Shown: positions 1 to 13,162, numbered from the stretch's first letter. The stretch: 64,000 nucleotides of DNA from Phoenix dactylifera (GCF_009389715.1 NC_052395.1:23183982-23247981); one strand, 5' to 3'. Translations and numbers: made by a program. The notes: generated by a model not told the origin, from the letters alone.

Positions 1-600
1 GGGAGGGCTGTATGAAAAAATAAAATGTTTTTCATAAGGGCTTAACTAAAATTTCTCTTCTATTGGCTAAACGAATTCGGGTTTCGGATCGAAACCCAAA
101 AACCCGAACTCGTTATGCCTGTTATGCCTGTTTCATAGCGGGTTAACGATTACGGGTTCGGGTCGAAACTCAAAACCCGGACCCGTTATGAATAAATTAA
201 TATATATATATATTTTTAAAAGAACTGAAGACGGGTCGGCCCGACCCGTCTTCCTCCTCTTTTAGCGGCGGGCTAGGGTTCCGCCAAACCCAGCCCGCCT
301 GCCTCCGATCGCCGGGCGGCGAGCGCGCCGCCTCCCTCCGGTGGAGTCGCCGCCCGATGGCGAGCCCACCGGCGGTCGCACGCCAGCAGGGGCAACGCCG
401 GCGGGCTGGGGTTCCGCCGAACCCAGCCCGTCGGCCCTTAGGAGCGGCGGGCGGCGATCATGCCGCTGGACGAAGTGCCGCCCGACGGCGTCACCGGGAT
501 GGGCCCGACGCCGGACGAAACGCCGCCCGACGGCGTCACCCGCAGGAATACGCCGCCCGACGGCGATCATCCGGTAAGTTTTCCTCCTTTTTTTTTTTTT
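1..600. repeat. GC-rich repetitive DNA, probable transposon interior
   Basis: Positions about 60-190 carry repeated ACCCG/CGGGTTCGGGTC motifs in both orientations, as is common in subterminal parts of plant hAT elements. Positions 275-570 are very GC-rich, with repeated copies of CGCCGCCCGACGGCG and of a GGCGGGCTGGGGTTCCGCC-like unit, and a run of T follows at 587-603. Open frames exist on both strands here, but they reflect base composition and resemble no protein I know. No terminal repeats or target duplication can be seen because the window begins inside the region. Confidence 0.45.
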
Positions 601-1001
601 TTTAAAGGGTGGGAGGCAGACCATGGCCGGCGGCTACGCCGGATCCTTTGATGGCTCGCGGCGCCATATGCCGGCCAGATCCGGCGTCAGCAAGGTCAAA
701 CCCCGGGTGGGGTTGTTTCTCAAATCCATGGATCCGGCATTGAAGGGTTGTTTCTCAAATCCATGGATCCGGCATTGGGGTTGCTTGGAATCATCAAAAA
801 CCCATCCAGGGACAACGCAATGGTCGACTCTCGGCATTGGGGTTGTTTTGCCGGCCATCACAGGGTCGGACCATCCCATTGCCAAGTCCCTGCGGCCGTG
901 GAGGACTATCCATGGACAGTCAAAAATGAGCCTTTTACCGTGATCTAGTTCTACCCTTTACAGTGATCTGGTTCTAGGATGAACCAGGCTCTGATACCAC
1001 A
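601..1001 (-). mobile_element. Internal part of an LTR retroelement fragment with PBS
   Basis: At 987-1000 the plus strand reads GGCTCTGATACCAC. This is the reverse complement of the plant initiator-Met tRNA primer-binding site (TGGTATCAGAGCC) and shows a minus-strand LTR element. A near-perfect direct repeat of about 33 bp, containing CTCAAATCCATGGATCCGGC, occurs at about 715-744 and 748-777. No gag or pol frame is present, so this is a non-coding or truncated internal domain. The left LTR was not found in the window. Confidence 0.6.
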
Positions 1002-1288
1002 TGTTATACCATCTGTAAATAGGATCATGAACCAACCATGAAAAAAGGGAAGCATACCTGGATCCATTGATTTCTGAATGATCAAGTCCTTAGTTCGTAT
1101 CTCCCTCTTGGCCCCTGTTCGAACACCCAGGAGATGGAGTCCAATTTTCTGTGTTCCCCTTCAAGGCAGAGGGTGAGACCCCGTTATGTTATCCTACCAT
1201 CAAGGATAATGCTTCCACTTCTCAAGGAGACAGTTACGGTAATCCTCGTAACTGACCACGTCGTGGTCATGTGGGTCAAAACCCAACA
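1002..1288 (-). mobile_element. LTR of a minus-strand LTR retroelement
   Basis: The segment starts TGTTATACC directly beside the initiator-Met primer-binding site at 987-1000 and ends CCCAACA. It therefore has TG..CA ends with a short TGTT/AACA inverted repeat. Its length of about 287 bp is typical of small LTRs. It is the 5' LTR in element orientation. The partner LTR is not visible, so the boundaries rest on the PBS and the terminal dinucleotides only. Confidence 0.6.
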
Positions 1289-2794
<1,506 letters not shown>

Positions 2795-4267
2795 AGGTGT
2801 GTAGTTGATAGATATAATTGCATCTTTGGGCATTAGTTGACGTTAATATTTTTTCTCTGTCACTTGTGTTGTATGATATATATGGTCTATTCTGGATATC
2901 ATCCGGAGGACCGGAGGATGGCATGATATTGGAAATCTATGGGAACTTTATAGAGATCACAGCTTGGAACTTGATTTGTTATCCACTGCGATGGGAGTAA
3001 TGTCTTACAAGCATTATACAGTTTGATGGGCAACCTAACATTATTTGGATTCTATTTGGATAAAGAAGCCCCTGCTCTTTATGCTTGAAAAATCGGGCTT
3101 ATAAATATATGGGATCCAGCTAATAGCATATAGACCATGTATTCTTGTTGATTTGTCCAGACCACACTGATAGGGCTAAACTTCCTGCTATGTTATGTGC
3201 AATATATCATATATGTGATCCACACATTTCTCCTAATTAACAAATGCTATGTTGGAAAAATTCCTGGTATGGGCACGTAGTTTTACTTTGTCTAAGCTTA
3301 CATGCAGATCAAATTATAATTTGCAAAATCTAAATTTAACTAGGGTAGAATTATTATGTTTCTTGATTCATGATCTATACTTGTTTTGGTGTTAAAAGAC
3401 TTGGTGTGTTTCTTTTCTTTTTTCTTTCGTTTCTTTTTTTGTTTCACAAAATGGATAGACCTGCCACTTAAGGTTAAGGCCTCATGCATGGACGAGGAAT
3501 CTGTAAAATCATATTTTGTTAATCATTTATTTTTATTTAAAAATTGTGATCGTGATTGAAAGCAATATAATAAAAATAATGAACTTGAACATTATTTGTT
3601 GTCTTAGTATAATCCATATAATTTGATTTTTTAATTATTTCCCATTTAGAATGCTAATTATTTATTTTTGGGGATTTGTTCTGCTTGTATAGCAGGTGTA
3701 GTGTTTGTCTCTACCACTCTTTTGTTCTCATTTCATTATTTTAATCAAATGCGGGGTGGATTTTCCGTCACTTACCCAAAAAAAAAAAAATCTCTCCTCT
3801 GTTTTGTTCTTGGATAAGATATTCATGTGGCTGATTTTGTAACATGTCATTGGCTAAGCTCTACAGAAGATATGATACTTAGAAATTGACATGGTACACA
3901 TAAAATTAAAGAATTCATCTAGATGTTCCTTCTTCTTTTTTGGTCAATGAATTCATCCAGTTTTCGTTTGTTACGGGCGGTCTTTTGTTTCTTTCGTGGA
4001 TTTTTAAACGTACGCTTTCAATTTATCCGCCAGCTGCATGCGCTCTAGTGAAGTCCGGATTACCAGCCCAACTGGGAATCTGCATGGCCTTCGGAATAAC
4101 ACGCGCGTGAACAGGACGTGCCTGCAATATATTAGTAGGTTCATTGGAGCTCTACAGAGAAACTGAGTTACTTGCACACCACATCCCAAGATCTTTCGCA
4201 TATTCTTAAATAGCTTATGGTTAAATATAGCAAGAAAATTTACATCCAAATTTTCGGCAAATAAGTT
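2795..4267. other. Intergenic, AT-rich
   Basis: The stretch holds the presumed 3' UTR of the kinase followed by AT-rich non-coding DNA with homopolymer runs (for example poly-A at about 3777-3790). I see no gene or structured element. Confidence 0.5.
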
Positions 4268-4693
4268 AGAACTCGTTTGGTTTGCAAAAAAAGAAGAAAA
4301 AAAGTGTGGCCAATGAAAAAACAAAGAAAGGCTTTTTGTTTGGTTGAAATTTTAAAAAAAATAAATGAAAAAGTAACATTTCCATGAAAAATAAGATTTT
4401 ATATTTTATGGAAAAAAAATTCATGAGAAGCATAAAAAACGATTTTTTTACCGGTCAGAAATTGAATTTTTTTTTTTTCAAAACTACCATGAAGCCATCA
4501 AAATTTTTGAATAAAATCTTTTTCTTTATTAAGGATATAATATTTGCTAAACCAAACATAAGTCACTCTAAAATGGCTATTTTTATATGGTCTACCAAAT
4601 ATGTCAAAATTATTTTTTTTAGATATTATATTTTTTAAAATCAGCTTCATAAAAAAATATTTTAATAAAAAAAATTTCATGAACCAAACTAGC
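4268..4693. mobile_element. Possible MITE with CTNGTTTGGTT termini
   Basis: An A/T-rich fold-back segment is bounded by ACTCGTTTGGTTTGC on the left and, in reverse complement, GCTAGTTTGGTTCATG on the right. The shared CTNGTTTGGTT resembles Tourist-type terminal repeats. The interior has complementary runs of A and T. I could not find a convincing target duplication, so the call is tentative. Confidence 0.35.
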
Positions 4694-4843
4694 CGTTCGA
4701 GTCATAATGTTGCACTGAGAAAGGCATTGCCTCAGTTACGATGCCACTTGATGTGATCTTCTCTATTTTCACTTTGTTTGCTTCCTCTTAACGGGGAGCT
4801 GTACATAGATCTCATTGGCCAAAAATTGAACAAGAAGACTTTA

Positions 4844-5945
4844 GGCTCTGTTTGAGGGAGTTGTTAATAGTAGAGCTTTTGGAAGTAGAACTGTTGAAAG
4901 TAGAGTTGTCTGAAGCAGAACGTTTATAAAAAACTGTTTGTTGTTTGGTAACTACATTTCTAAAGTGCTGTGGCACTTTAACATGTATTTAGTAAACAAA
5001 CTGAGAAAGTATTTTTGTGTGACAAAATGACCATAAAGAACATTACCAGTATTATACAACAGAGCATAATAAAATATAATATGTATTAATACATAAATAT
5101 ATGATATAGTATAATATTAATATAATATAATATAATATTATTATAATATAGTACTATAACATTATGTATTATAGAATAATAATTTAATATAATATTAAAA
5201 TATTTAACATAACATATCAATATATTATGATATAATGTAATATAATATTATATTTATAGTATAATACAATAATAAATATATAAAATATTATAATTATTAG
5301 TGTAAATTAATTTTTAATCCTTCTAATGACCATTTATCTCTCTAACAAATTTTCTAGCTAGGTGATAAAATTGGTTAACTCATTACTAATATTTATTTTT
5401 ATTTATTTATTTAGATCAGATTTTTTGCCACTCACTCATTATTTTCATTTTTTATTTTATTTATTTATTTGCTTATTTATTATTTTATTTCATTGAAATA
5501 TAAAGGGATCGCCGGCCATGGGTAGTGGCTGGTATGGTGGGTGCCACCGTGGGCAACCACGAGCTTCCAAAACAAAAAAGAAGAGAAAAAAGAAGAAGAA
5601 GACGAAGAAGAAGGAACAGAGGCGGTGGCGTTGAGAGGAAGAAGAAGATGGAGAGGGGGAGGGAGAGGATGGGTGAGAGAGGAAGAGGCGGGATGAGGAT
5701 TTTGGGGGGAAAAATGTGATTTAAATAGGGGTATTTTGGTCCAAAAAATAGCTTCCGATAAAGCTGAAAACAACGTTTTTGGAAAGCTCCAAATTGGAGC
5801 TTCTCCCCAAAAGCTGTATTCAGCTTCCCGCAAAAGCTGAAACAGTTTTCCGAAAATTTTACCAAACACCATTTTTTATCTAAAAGTACTTTTCGAGGGC
5901 CAGAAAGTGCTTTTTGGCCATCCAAAAGCTCCCCTAAACAGGGCC
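4844..5945. mobile_element. Tourist-like (PIF/Harbinger) non-autonomous element
   Basis: The left end reads GGCTCTGTTTGAGGGAG. The right end, in reverse complement, reads GGCCCTGTTTAGGGGAG, matching at 14 of 17 positions. Both ends are flanked by TTA (4841-4843 and 5946-5948), the target duplication of PIF/Harbinger and Tourist elements. The inside holds an AT-rich (TAATA)n-like tract (about 5040-5290) and near the right end a polypurine stretch (5565-5700). No DDE transposase frame is present, so the 1.1-kb element is non-autonomous. Open frames on the minus strand across 5480-5925 are compositional. Confidence 0.75.
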
Positions 5946-6086
5946 TTAGTTTGATTTCCTAGACACCCTCTCTCTAGAGGCATAGGATTGGTTTCTTCGT
6001 GTTAAAATCACCACTTATCCGAACATGTGAAATTTTTTAATAATAGAGTTAAAAGGTGCAGAAACAAAGTTCAAACTCAAGACTCC

Positions 6087-7070
6087 TTTTTTTTTTTTTT
6101 TACTTTGGTGGGTTCATCATACAGTGCGTGTACAAATACATCCCATAAAATCAAAAAACACAAGCTCACGGAGTACCCATAGCAGCTCCCCTTCTTCTGA
6201 CCATAGAGTTTCCCAGAGTGGTGAGCCGCATAGGCAGCCACCCAGTCGGCCGCCCCGTTGGCCTTTCTAAATACATACTTGGCCTGAAAGACCACCCCAT
6301 CCCTAGTCATCATCCCAATATCTCGGATCAAGAGATGGTCCGTGCTCTCGCCCCTCAGGCCCCCCTTGAACCCACTTGATTATCGTGGCTAAATCGCCCT
6401 CCACGATAACCGAACTGGCCTGCAGCACTCGCCTCATGTCAAAAACCTTCCCAGGTAGCCCGCAGCTCCGCCCTAGAAACCGACGTGTCGAACAACTGGC
6501 AGTCGCCCGCTGCCACCACCCTGGAGTGCAGGTCCCGTATAATAAAGCCCACACCTCCCCGCGTACCTCCATTCAGAACCGATCCGTCAAAATTGACCTT
6601 GAGGAAGCTCGGAGGTAGGGGCTCCCAGATGAAGAACACCATCTGAGGAGCTGCCTGAGCAGAGAGAGAATCCCAGGTGTCTCGAGCAATCAACGGTCCA
6701 TCTGAAGAGGGGGTGGGACTGATCTCCACTGCCTGCACTCGAGCATACTCTGCTACAAACCTCAGTGACATCCTGCGCTCTCCAACCGTACGAGCGTTTT
6801 TTGCCAGCCAAATCTGATACGCTGTGCAAGTCGCTTTAATGACCTGACGTGTCAGCGGACTGCCTAGCTACTGTTAAATCACCTGTAGGAATTGCAACCT
6901 CTGACTCCATACCTCCTGCGGAATTCCTGCCCACTGCCATGTCTACCTCGCCTATATACAATAAAATAGCACGTGGTCCACTGTCTCATCAGCACTGCAC
7001 GTTCCGCACTCAGTGAGGACCCCCAAGCCACGCCTACTCAGCACTGCTCTCATCGGAAGGCGGTCCCATA
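6087..7070 (-). mobile_element. 5'-truncated LINE (zinc-binding RT and RNase H domains)
   Basis: Read on the minus strand, the element begins inside the zinc-binding domain that follows reverse transcriptase (CGTCSADETVDHVLFYC, CX2C..HX4C, about 7000-6965). It continues into an RNase H domain (LKVNFDGSVLNGGTRGGVGF near 6600 and SRAELRATWEGF near 6450) and ends with RKANGAADWVAAYAA near 6240. A poly-A tail follows, seen as poly-T at 6087-6101. The domains fall in three frames, so it is dead. The flanks TCAAGACTCC (6077-6086) and TCAAGACTTC (7071-7080) look like a target-site duplication. Plant L1-like LINEs carry exactly this RNase H of the RVT_3 type. Confidence 0.82.
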
Positions 7071-7080
7071 TCAAGACTTC

Positions 7081-8409
7081 TACTTTGATATCATGTCAAA
7101 ATCACTACTTGTTCCAAAAACTTAAGCTAATAGAATAAGATAAATTTATTTATATATTTATAATTTTTTACACGATGAGCAATAAATTGCTTCACATGCA
7201 TGACTCCCCTCTAAAATAATGCCTTATTGTCTAATACCTTTTACCAAATAGAGTTTAGATTCTCTCCGGCTTGTACCTATACCAAACGGAGTTTAGATTC
7301 TCTCGGGTTTGGGATTTAATAAAAGAGATCTAATCTTGCAATCACAACTATCCATGTGTTGCTCATGGATTTGCCTAAAATGAACTGTTCTAGTCTTCCA
7401 TTTCTTTACACACCCAATGTTCGACCGACCACCACCCAACAAGGTTTGATGTATCAGCTGGTATCGATACATACGGACCATACAATACTATATCATATTA
7501 ATACCAAACTAATACAAGATATGAAAGCCATACCAACATTTGATATGCCAAATTAGGTACCATACCTGACATACTTATATTGTAACAACCTGGTATCGAT
7601 ATAGAATTCGATCCTGATAGGGTGAACTTTGAACCCAAAATAAACCACCAATTCAATTACTGAAAAACCTTTATTTTCATGATGCAGTACATTCAATCAA
7701 ATCAAATCAAATCAAACACTCGTTTGCAACAGTACCTAATAGTGGATTTGCAAGATGGCATCATACTAGCAGATTCTTACAGGTAAAGGACCTACCATGT
7801 TTATAATAAAGTTACTCTCTATTATAGTTTGTGACATTTGTGTTTTTCCTTAAATTTATTTCAGATGATGAGAAACCATCTATATCACCTAGTTATCATA
7901 TATTTTTGTTACCCTTTATTAAAATATTCAAAAGAATTGTCATATGCTACGTTCTTCTTGAAATAAATTGTCATTTTGAATAATATGGAAAAACAAAATT
8001 ATCAATTGGAGAGCACTGATCATTAAGTGACCGTAGAGAATTTTTGCTGCTTATTTATCAAAGCCAATAATTTATAAAGTCGCAAAAAAATGTGAAGCCA
8101 TATGTCAATTTACATTCACAGGCTTAGGAGCACATAAGTTTCCTAGAGGCTCAACAAGATTATGAATCATAACATTATAAGTAAGCCATGCCTCAATGCT
8201 ATTGCAGTCAAATTTAGCAGGATCCGATCGTTTCCCTACTCTGAAACCCATAATAGAACATACAAATATGAATACATAAACAAAACAATCATAAATCCAC
8301 ACGCATTAGAAATCCTATATCGAGATTGGCCATGCGTGAGTGCAAAATGTCAGTCACTCTGGCAAACAACCAAACACCTTGCATGATACTTCAAAGAAAA
8401 AAAAAAAAC
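7081..8409. other. Intergenic, AT-rich with small repeats
   Basis: The DNA just right of the LINE (CTTTGATATCATGTCAAAATC) resembles an old LTR-element fragment. A segment of about 38 bp with GAGTTTAGATTCTCTC is present twice (about 7250-7310), and an (AATCA)n run occurs at 7690-7718. The right end probably holds the 3' UTR of the minus-strand DUF1995 gene. No other gene is seen. Confidence 0.4.
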
Positions 8410-9438
8410 TCACTGCCTTGCCTTCTTTCCCGTCACATTTGATGCCAAATCTCTAAGAAACTTGACGGACTTAGTCACAAGAGAATTGGCAGCCATGAGA
8501 TTATACAGAACGCTCTCCACCTCCCCGATGGACGGCCGCCTCCTAAACCTCGAAACCACCTTCAACTCCCCCCTCTTCCCTTCCTCCTCCACCATCACCG
8601 CCCACCCTTCCCCACTCAACACCCCATCCCTCACACACTTGAACACCACACCCCTCCTTTTGCTGAGAACTCCTTTCACCTCCAATCCCATGAACGAATA
8701 CACCACGTCGAATGACCCGAGGAAGCTCCCCATCCCCCCATGGAAATCCTTCTCCTCCTCAAACCCCCACCTGGGGTTGAACAGCACCACGGGTTTGGGA
8801 TTCAGACCGTTAGTGACCGTTTTTATTTCCTCCACCTGGGACGCCTCCGGCGCCAGAAACACCGCCAAGTCGCCAGAACTCAGGACTTCAGAAGTAACAG
8901 AACCCAAGTCCGAGTTGATGACCGAGTCGGCCGAGTTGAAAGCCCGTTGGGCGAACTCGGCTAGCTTTGGAGTGGACCAGAGGATCAGTATCTTTGGTTT
9001 GCAGCCCTTTTTGGTGACGACGGGAAAGTCTGAGAAGAAGTCGAAGGCGAGTTGGGTGACTGAGTCGGACGACTCATCGAGGACCGGAATCTCGACTCGG
9101 TACCTGGGCTGGCGCTGCTTCTTTAGCTTTCTGGTTGGGAGGGGGAGCGGGTTGCTGAGGGGCTTCTGCAAGGTGGTGGAGAGGCAGGTCTTGGCCTGGG
9201 AGATGGCTTCTTCTTTGGTGAAGGGTGGGGAGTAGGAGGAGGAAGAGAGCTCTTGGGCTGGGGGAAAAGAGCTGGTAGTCAGTCTGCGTAAAGGCTTTTG
9301 TGAGAGAGGGAGGTGAGGGTGTTGTGTATGAGGAATGGAATGAGATGGAGAGAGAAGGGTCTTGAAGCTTGGGAATGGAGGTGGGGATCTGAGAGTAGTT
9401 TGAGGAGTATGGAGTTTGAGGAGATTGGAGGCCGACAT
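8410..9438 (-). CDS. DUF1995 chloroplast protein (LPA3-like)
   Basis: This is a single open frame of 342 aa on the minus strand, with its ATG at 9438-9436 and stop at 8412-8410. Residues 1-65 are rich in Ser, Thr and Pro and poor in acidic residues, as expected of a chloroplast transit peptide. Residues about 75-330 look like a DUF1995 domain: TKEEAISQAKTCLSTTL near the start, then RYRVEIPVLDESSDS, a central KPVVLFNPRWG and a C-terminal RRRPSIGEVESVLYNLM. Plant members include LOW PSII ACCUMULATION 3, which takes part in photosystem II assembly, and the C-terminal extension of a plastid adenylate kinase. I assign the family with fair confidence but not the orthologue. An upstream ATG (9451) is in another frame. 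There is no intron, and no clear TATA box is visible upstream. Confidence 0.85.
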   Translation of the reverse strand: MSASNLLKLHTPQTTLRSPPPFPSFKTLLSPSHSIPHTQHPHLPLSQKPLRRLTTSSFPPAQELSSSSYSPPFTKEEAISQAKTCLSTTLQKPLSNPLPLPTRKLKKQRQPRYRVEIPVLDESSDSVTQLAFDFFSDFPVVTKKGCKPKILILWSTPKLAEFAQRAFNSADSVINSDLGSVTSEVLSSGDLAVFLAPEASQVEEIKTVTNGLNPKPVVLFNPRWGFEEEKDFHGGMGSFLGSFDVVYSFMGLEVKGVLSKRRGVVFKCVRDGVLSGEGWAVMVEEEGKRGELKVVSRFRRRPSIGEVESVLYNLMAANSLVTKSVKFLRDLASNVTGKKARQ

Positions 9439-10103
9439 TATAAACTAGCAACGAGGGTAAGCAAAACGGAGTCGATCCTTTCTTCCGGAATTGGAGGTCG
9501 GATGGATATCATCCATTATTGCCCACAACCCAATGGCTAATATTGCATTTCAGCCTCGGGCGTCCATATGCGGCTAAGATGTCATCCTGACCATCCTTTT
9601 GATGGAGCTCATTACATCATAAATGGTCCAGTATCAACAAGGGTGACTGCTATTTCGCTTGCTGGGACACCTTGTACATGCTGCTCTTAATCCCAAGCGA
9701 TGAACATGACAAGAATCAGGAAGCTTAGATTTTATCTAAATTTATCTAGGAGCAATATATGATTCAAATTTATATTAAAATAGCGCTGGGCAGCAACAGA
9801 GTCTGTTAAAGCTAGTGAATTAATATAAATTTCATTACTTTTGCATAGATCAATTTACAATTCTTTTCAAATTATCCAAATTCCTTCTGCACTTATATAC
9901 GATTGATTCACCACAATTGCTTACAACATTTCAAATCCCCCTTTAACATTCTACCAAAAATATCCCCCCTTTGCCAGATTATGTTCGGAACTCAGACCTC
10001 TGACTACGAGTCGGATTTCTGTCACGATCCTCTTTTTTCCGGAACAAGAATACTAGGCAAAGAGCCTAATAATTTTCATATAAAACACCAGCTTAACACT
10101 TTG
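9439..10103. other. Upstream region of the DUF1995 gene
   Basis: CCCACAACCCAATGG (about 9521-9536) contains a CCAAT-type motif within about 100 bp of the DUF1995 start. The rest is non-coding DNA in which I see no gene. Confidence 0.35.
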
Positions 10104-10300
10104 CCACCAAATTCTGGTGACATACAATACTCAGCATCACTCCATAAACCAAGCATCACAGGAGTTGCATTCAGGATGGGGGTAGCAACAGTATTGCCAC
10201 CAAATTTCTACCAAATTCTGCTGACACACAATACTCAGCATCACTCCATAAGCCAAGACTCACAGGCGTTGTACTCAGGATGGGGGTAGCAACAGTATTT
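10104..10300 (+). repeat. Imperfect tandem duplication, about 95 bp, two copies
   Basis: Two adjacent copies share the blocks ATACTCAGCATCACTCCATA, CTCAGGATGGGGGTAGCAAC and CAGTATT (ending near 10200 and 10300). A frame of 128 codons runs through them (9903-10289), but it matches no known family and is probably chance. Confidence 0.6.
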
Positions 10301-12699
10301 TTTCAGTCTGGCAACTTCCTCCTAGGGTTAAACCTGATGGAGAATGCAGCTCTTGAGGAAATTGGACATATACTAGTATGGTGCAGATTTAATCAATACC
10401 GATTAGGTTTTGCTGAACCAATTGGAATTCTCAAGATCAAATCCTAACATTCCTTTTTAACACATGATTGGGTGCGCCAATCTCCTCAATTTCGGTCCAC
10501 CCCATGAAGTTTGCAATGTGTGCCTACTTCTGTCAACCAACACAAAACAAATACCCTGGCATTATTGAGGTGTTCTCCATCACATGTTACTAATTAAACT
10601 ATGGACCAAAGCTACATGATCATAACCTACAAATTCAAACCTCTCTAATTTTCCTTGTGCAGCGATCAAAATTATCTAAGCATACAGTAAGTGCATAGAC
10701 AACAAGAACAAACAATAAGTGCAAGCAAACGTGTTGATCAAGTTGCAGAGGTGCGAGTCTGAGCCATCTGGCAACAAAGTTAGCTCTGATCATCCTGCTC
10801 AAGGCCTCTGATTGATACGCCACTACAAAGTGAGCTCTTGCTTGTCAAGCATACAAGCCAGATGAACTTCTAGAGAATATTACTATGCATGAAAAAACTA
10901 GGAAATTATCTCAATCTCATTCCTTATCGGATGAAGCATTTTCTCCAATACACCCTGCATCTCTAAGACATCACACCAGATGATTGTATAGCTTGCAAAA
11001 GTTTGATCCATGTTGGCAATCTCTATAGCATTGGGTGCTTAATTTTTGGCCACACCGGCATGTTTTAATTCCTTATACACCTTAATCTCAAATATAAATC
11101 ACCTAGAACTACTGAACTGTATACAACTCATCTAATATATATCTTTGGCAGAGTCAATAACAAGGTCTCGTTTCTTGTCTCATCTAGGAACTGCAATCCC
11201 ATGCCGATCGCTTAACCATGATCAACTTTTAAGATTATCATCGACATGACTCCAGGAAATTCACAGCACCGACTGCTGAATTTCTCAAATACGGTTGCAA
11301 CCACTTTGCAAATGATGCATCACTGCATCAGCATAATCAAAAAGGAAATGATGACATAGAAGCAAGAACATCTCCCTAATAAACACACCATCTAAGTGCC
11401 CAGGCAGCAGAGCTGCTTCTTTGGTCCAATAAGTGATGACGCCTTAACAGAGAAAAAGGAACACTAGCCCAAGGACAGGGAAGGAAACCAACGAGATGAT
11501 GGCTAGAAATTTCCAAAGCAAACAGAAGTGAATCTAATATGAATCAAACTACAAGGGCAGTTCCCATGGTCTTCTTAAGGGAATGATAACTGGGCAATAA
11601 CATTTGGACAGATATCATCTCTTCTATATATAGAGTCATGAATTTACAGTCAAATTACAAAATATTTGTAACTTCCTACTATGGGCTGACCCTAAAATTC
11701 ATATGACACAATTATAAGTAGGTATTCAATATGCAATATCACAATAACCAATATTGAAAATACAACCTTTATTTTGTCAATACGAAAAACTGGAATTTTT
11801 CCTATAAAATAGGGGGAAAGAAGAAAAATCATCCATCAGTACCAATCATAACATCTGATCATTCTGCACAACCATCAATCTTTTCATCATCAGCAAACAT
11901 AGTTATTTACCAAAAAAAGACTATGCAGTTGCAAAAGTGAACAAACCTGCACCAACAAATCCTACAAAATAAGTAAAGAACTGTTTGAGAATGCTCAAGT
12001 AAATGCACCGCTTACTCTAACAAAAATGCACTTCAATGGTGTAACCAGATTCTGTTCCTCAAGTGCATACCTAGCCCAACCATTTAGTGCTGTGTTTCGG
12101 AACACCAGCTTGATACAACATCAATAGACATTTATCATACGGTTTCACCACCCGGTAACCAAACGTGCTAGAACCAAAAATAAATCGAACGCCCTTAGTC
12201 TCAACACCAAGAGTGCCGACTTCTCATTTAAAATTCCAAGATACAGGCATATTAAATTTTGCACAACAGTTATTTATAAGATCAGGGTTTCCATCATAAA
12301 GCATGACTACAAGTTTGGAACATGATCATGATATCAGCTTCAACACTTTCCCCTATAAAACATTATATTATTTCTTGATGAGTTTTCTCCTGTTAAATTA
12401 GTCCCAGTACCAAGGGGGGATAGGGTGGAGTACTTCACATTTCCAACATATCAGGAAAATTAAGTCGAACAACGCAAAGTTTCATATTTTCAAGAAATTG
12501 GTCCATCAGTTAAGAAAGATTTAATAAAAATCAAGCCAAAATCGAATTTCGCATCACCAAAGAAGGAAACCCTAACAATTTGACCCACAAACTACGTATC
12601 CTTATGCACAAATCATCGTCAGTAATCTTAAAATTTCACATTCTTTTTCCATTAAAAAAGAGATAGAATTCTGAGTCCTTTTTCAAGATGTACCAACAA
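10301..12699. other. Non-coding stretch of 2.4 kb
   Basis: This is AT-rich DNA without coding frames, lying downstream of the small minus-strand gene at 12700-13014. It may include its 3' UTR or 3' UTR introns, but no recognisable polyadenylation site or repeat boundary was identified. Confidence 0.35.
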
Positions 12700-13014
12700 T
12701 CAGAAGACTATCCGGAACTGAGGGGCGTCGGACCCGGCGGCCGGGATGATCTCCCACCGACAGGGCTCGAGCTCGTCGGAGACCGGGCAGTACCCGGCCA
12801 GCGTCACGTTGTCGCCGGAGGCCGACGCCGAACCAAACTCGAACACCGTCACGTCCAACGGACGCCGCACCTCCACCGCCCCGTTCATCCCGGGGGCCTC
12901 CTCCGCCGGTGCCGTCGGTTTCCTGCTGCCGGGGACCCTCGCGTCGCCCTTCGCCGCCGGTGGCGGTGCAGGCGACGGCGCGCCCTTTCCCTTCCACCAG
13001 GATAGCAACCCCAT
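12700..13014 (-). CDS. Small conserved plant protein of unknown function
   Basis: A 104-aa protein is encoded in one exon on the minus strand (ATG at 13014, stop TGA at 12702-12700). It starts MGLLSWWKGKG, passes through an Ala/Pro/Lys-rich linker (residues about 10-45) and ends in a compact conserved-looking domain with PLDVTVFEFGS and CPVSDELEPCRWEIIPA. It ends SDAPQFRIVF. The codon usage is strongly GC-rich against AT-rich flanks, as often seen in monocot 5' exons. I recall related short proteins in many plants but no assigned function. It has no signal peptide, no transmembrane segment and no catalytic motif. A TATA box lies 142 bp upstream. The conserved domain makes a real gene likely. 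Confidence 0.75.
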   Translation of the reverse strand: MGLLSWWKGKGAPSPAPPPAAKGDARVPGSRKPTAPAEEAPGMNGAVEVRRPLDVTVFEFGSASASGDNVTLAGYCPVSDELEPCRWEIIPAAGSDAPQFRIVF

Positions 13015-13155
13015 GGCTCGTGCAAGGGAGAGAGAGAGGGCCGGAGATGGCTAGGCTTAGGGTTTTGGACGGACCGTCCAAAGTTCAGAGAGAGGATAAA
13101 AAGGCCCCTTACTTGAACGGGAACCGTATTGGGGAATCTAAGAATCTACGGAACC

Positions 13156-13162
13156 ATATATA
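13156..13162 (-). promoter_or_regulatory. Putative TATA box of the 104-aa protein gene
   Basis: TATATAT on the minus strand lies within CCTATATATGG, 142 bp upstream of the start codon at 13014. Position and sequence suit a core promoter; nothing else supports it. Confidence 0.45.

Noticed and set aside
262-651. Overlapping GC-rich open frames on both strands
   Set aside because: Arg/Pro/Gly-rich products in all frames reflect base composition and short repeats rather than a gene.
5480-5925. Minus-strand frames of 130-146 codons
   Set aside because: They lie within the Tourist-like element and consist of polypyrimidine-derived low complexity plus terminal-repeat sequence.
8462-9235. 257-codon open frame on the plus strand
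   Set aside because: It is antisense to the DUF1995 coding region and has a low-complexity Ser/Thr/Pro composition that mirrors the real gene.
9903-10289. 128-codon plus-strand frame
   Set aside because: It runs through an imperfect tandem duplication in non-coding DNA and resembles no known protein.
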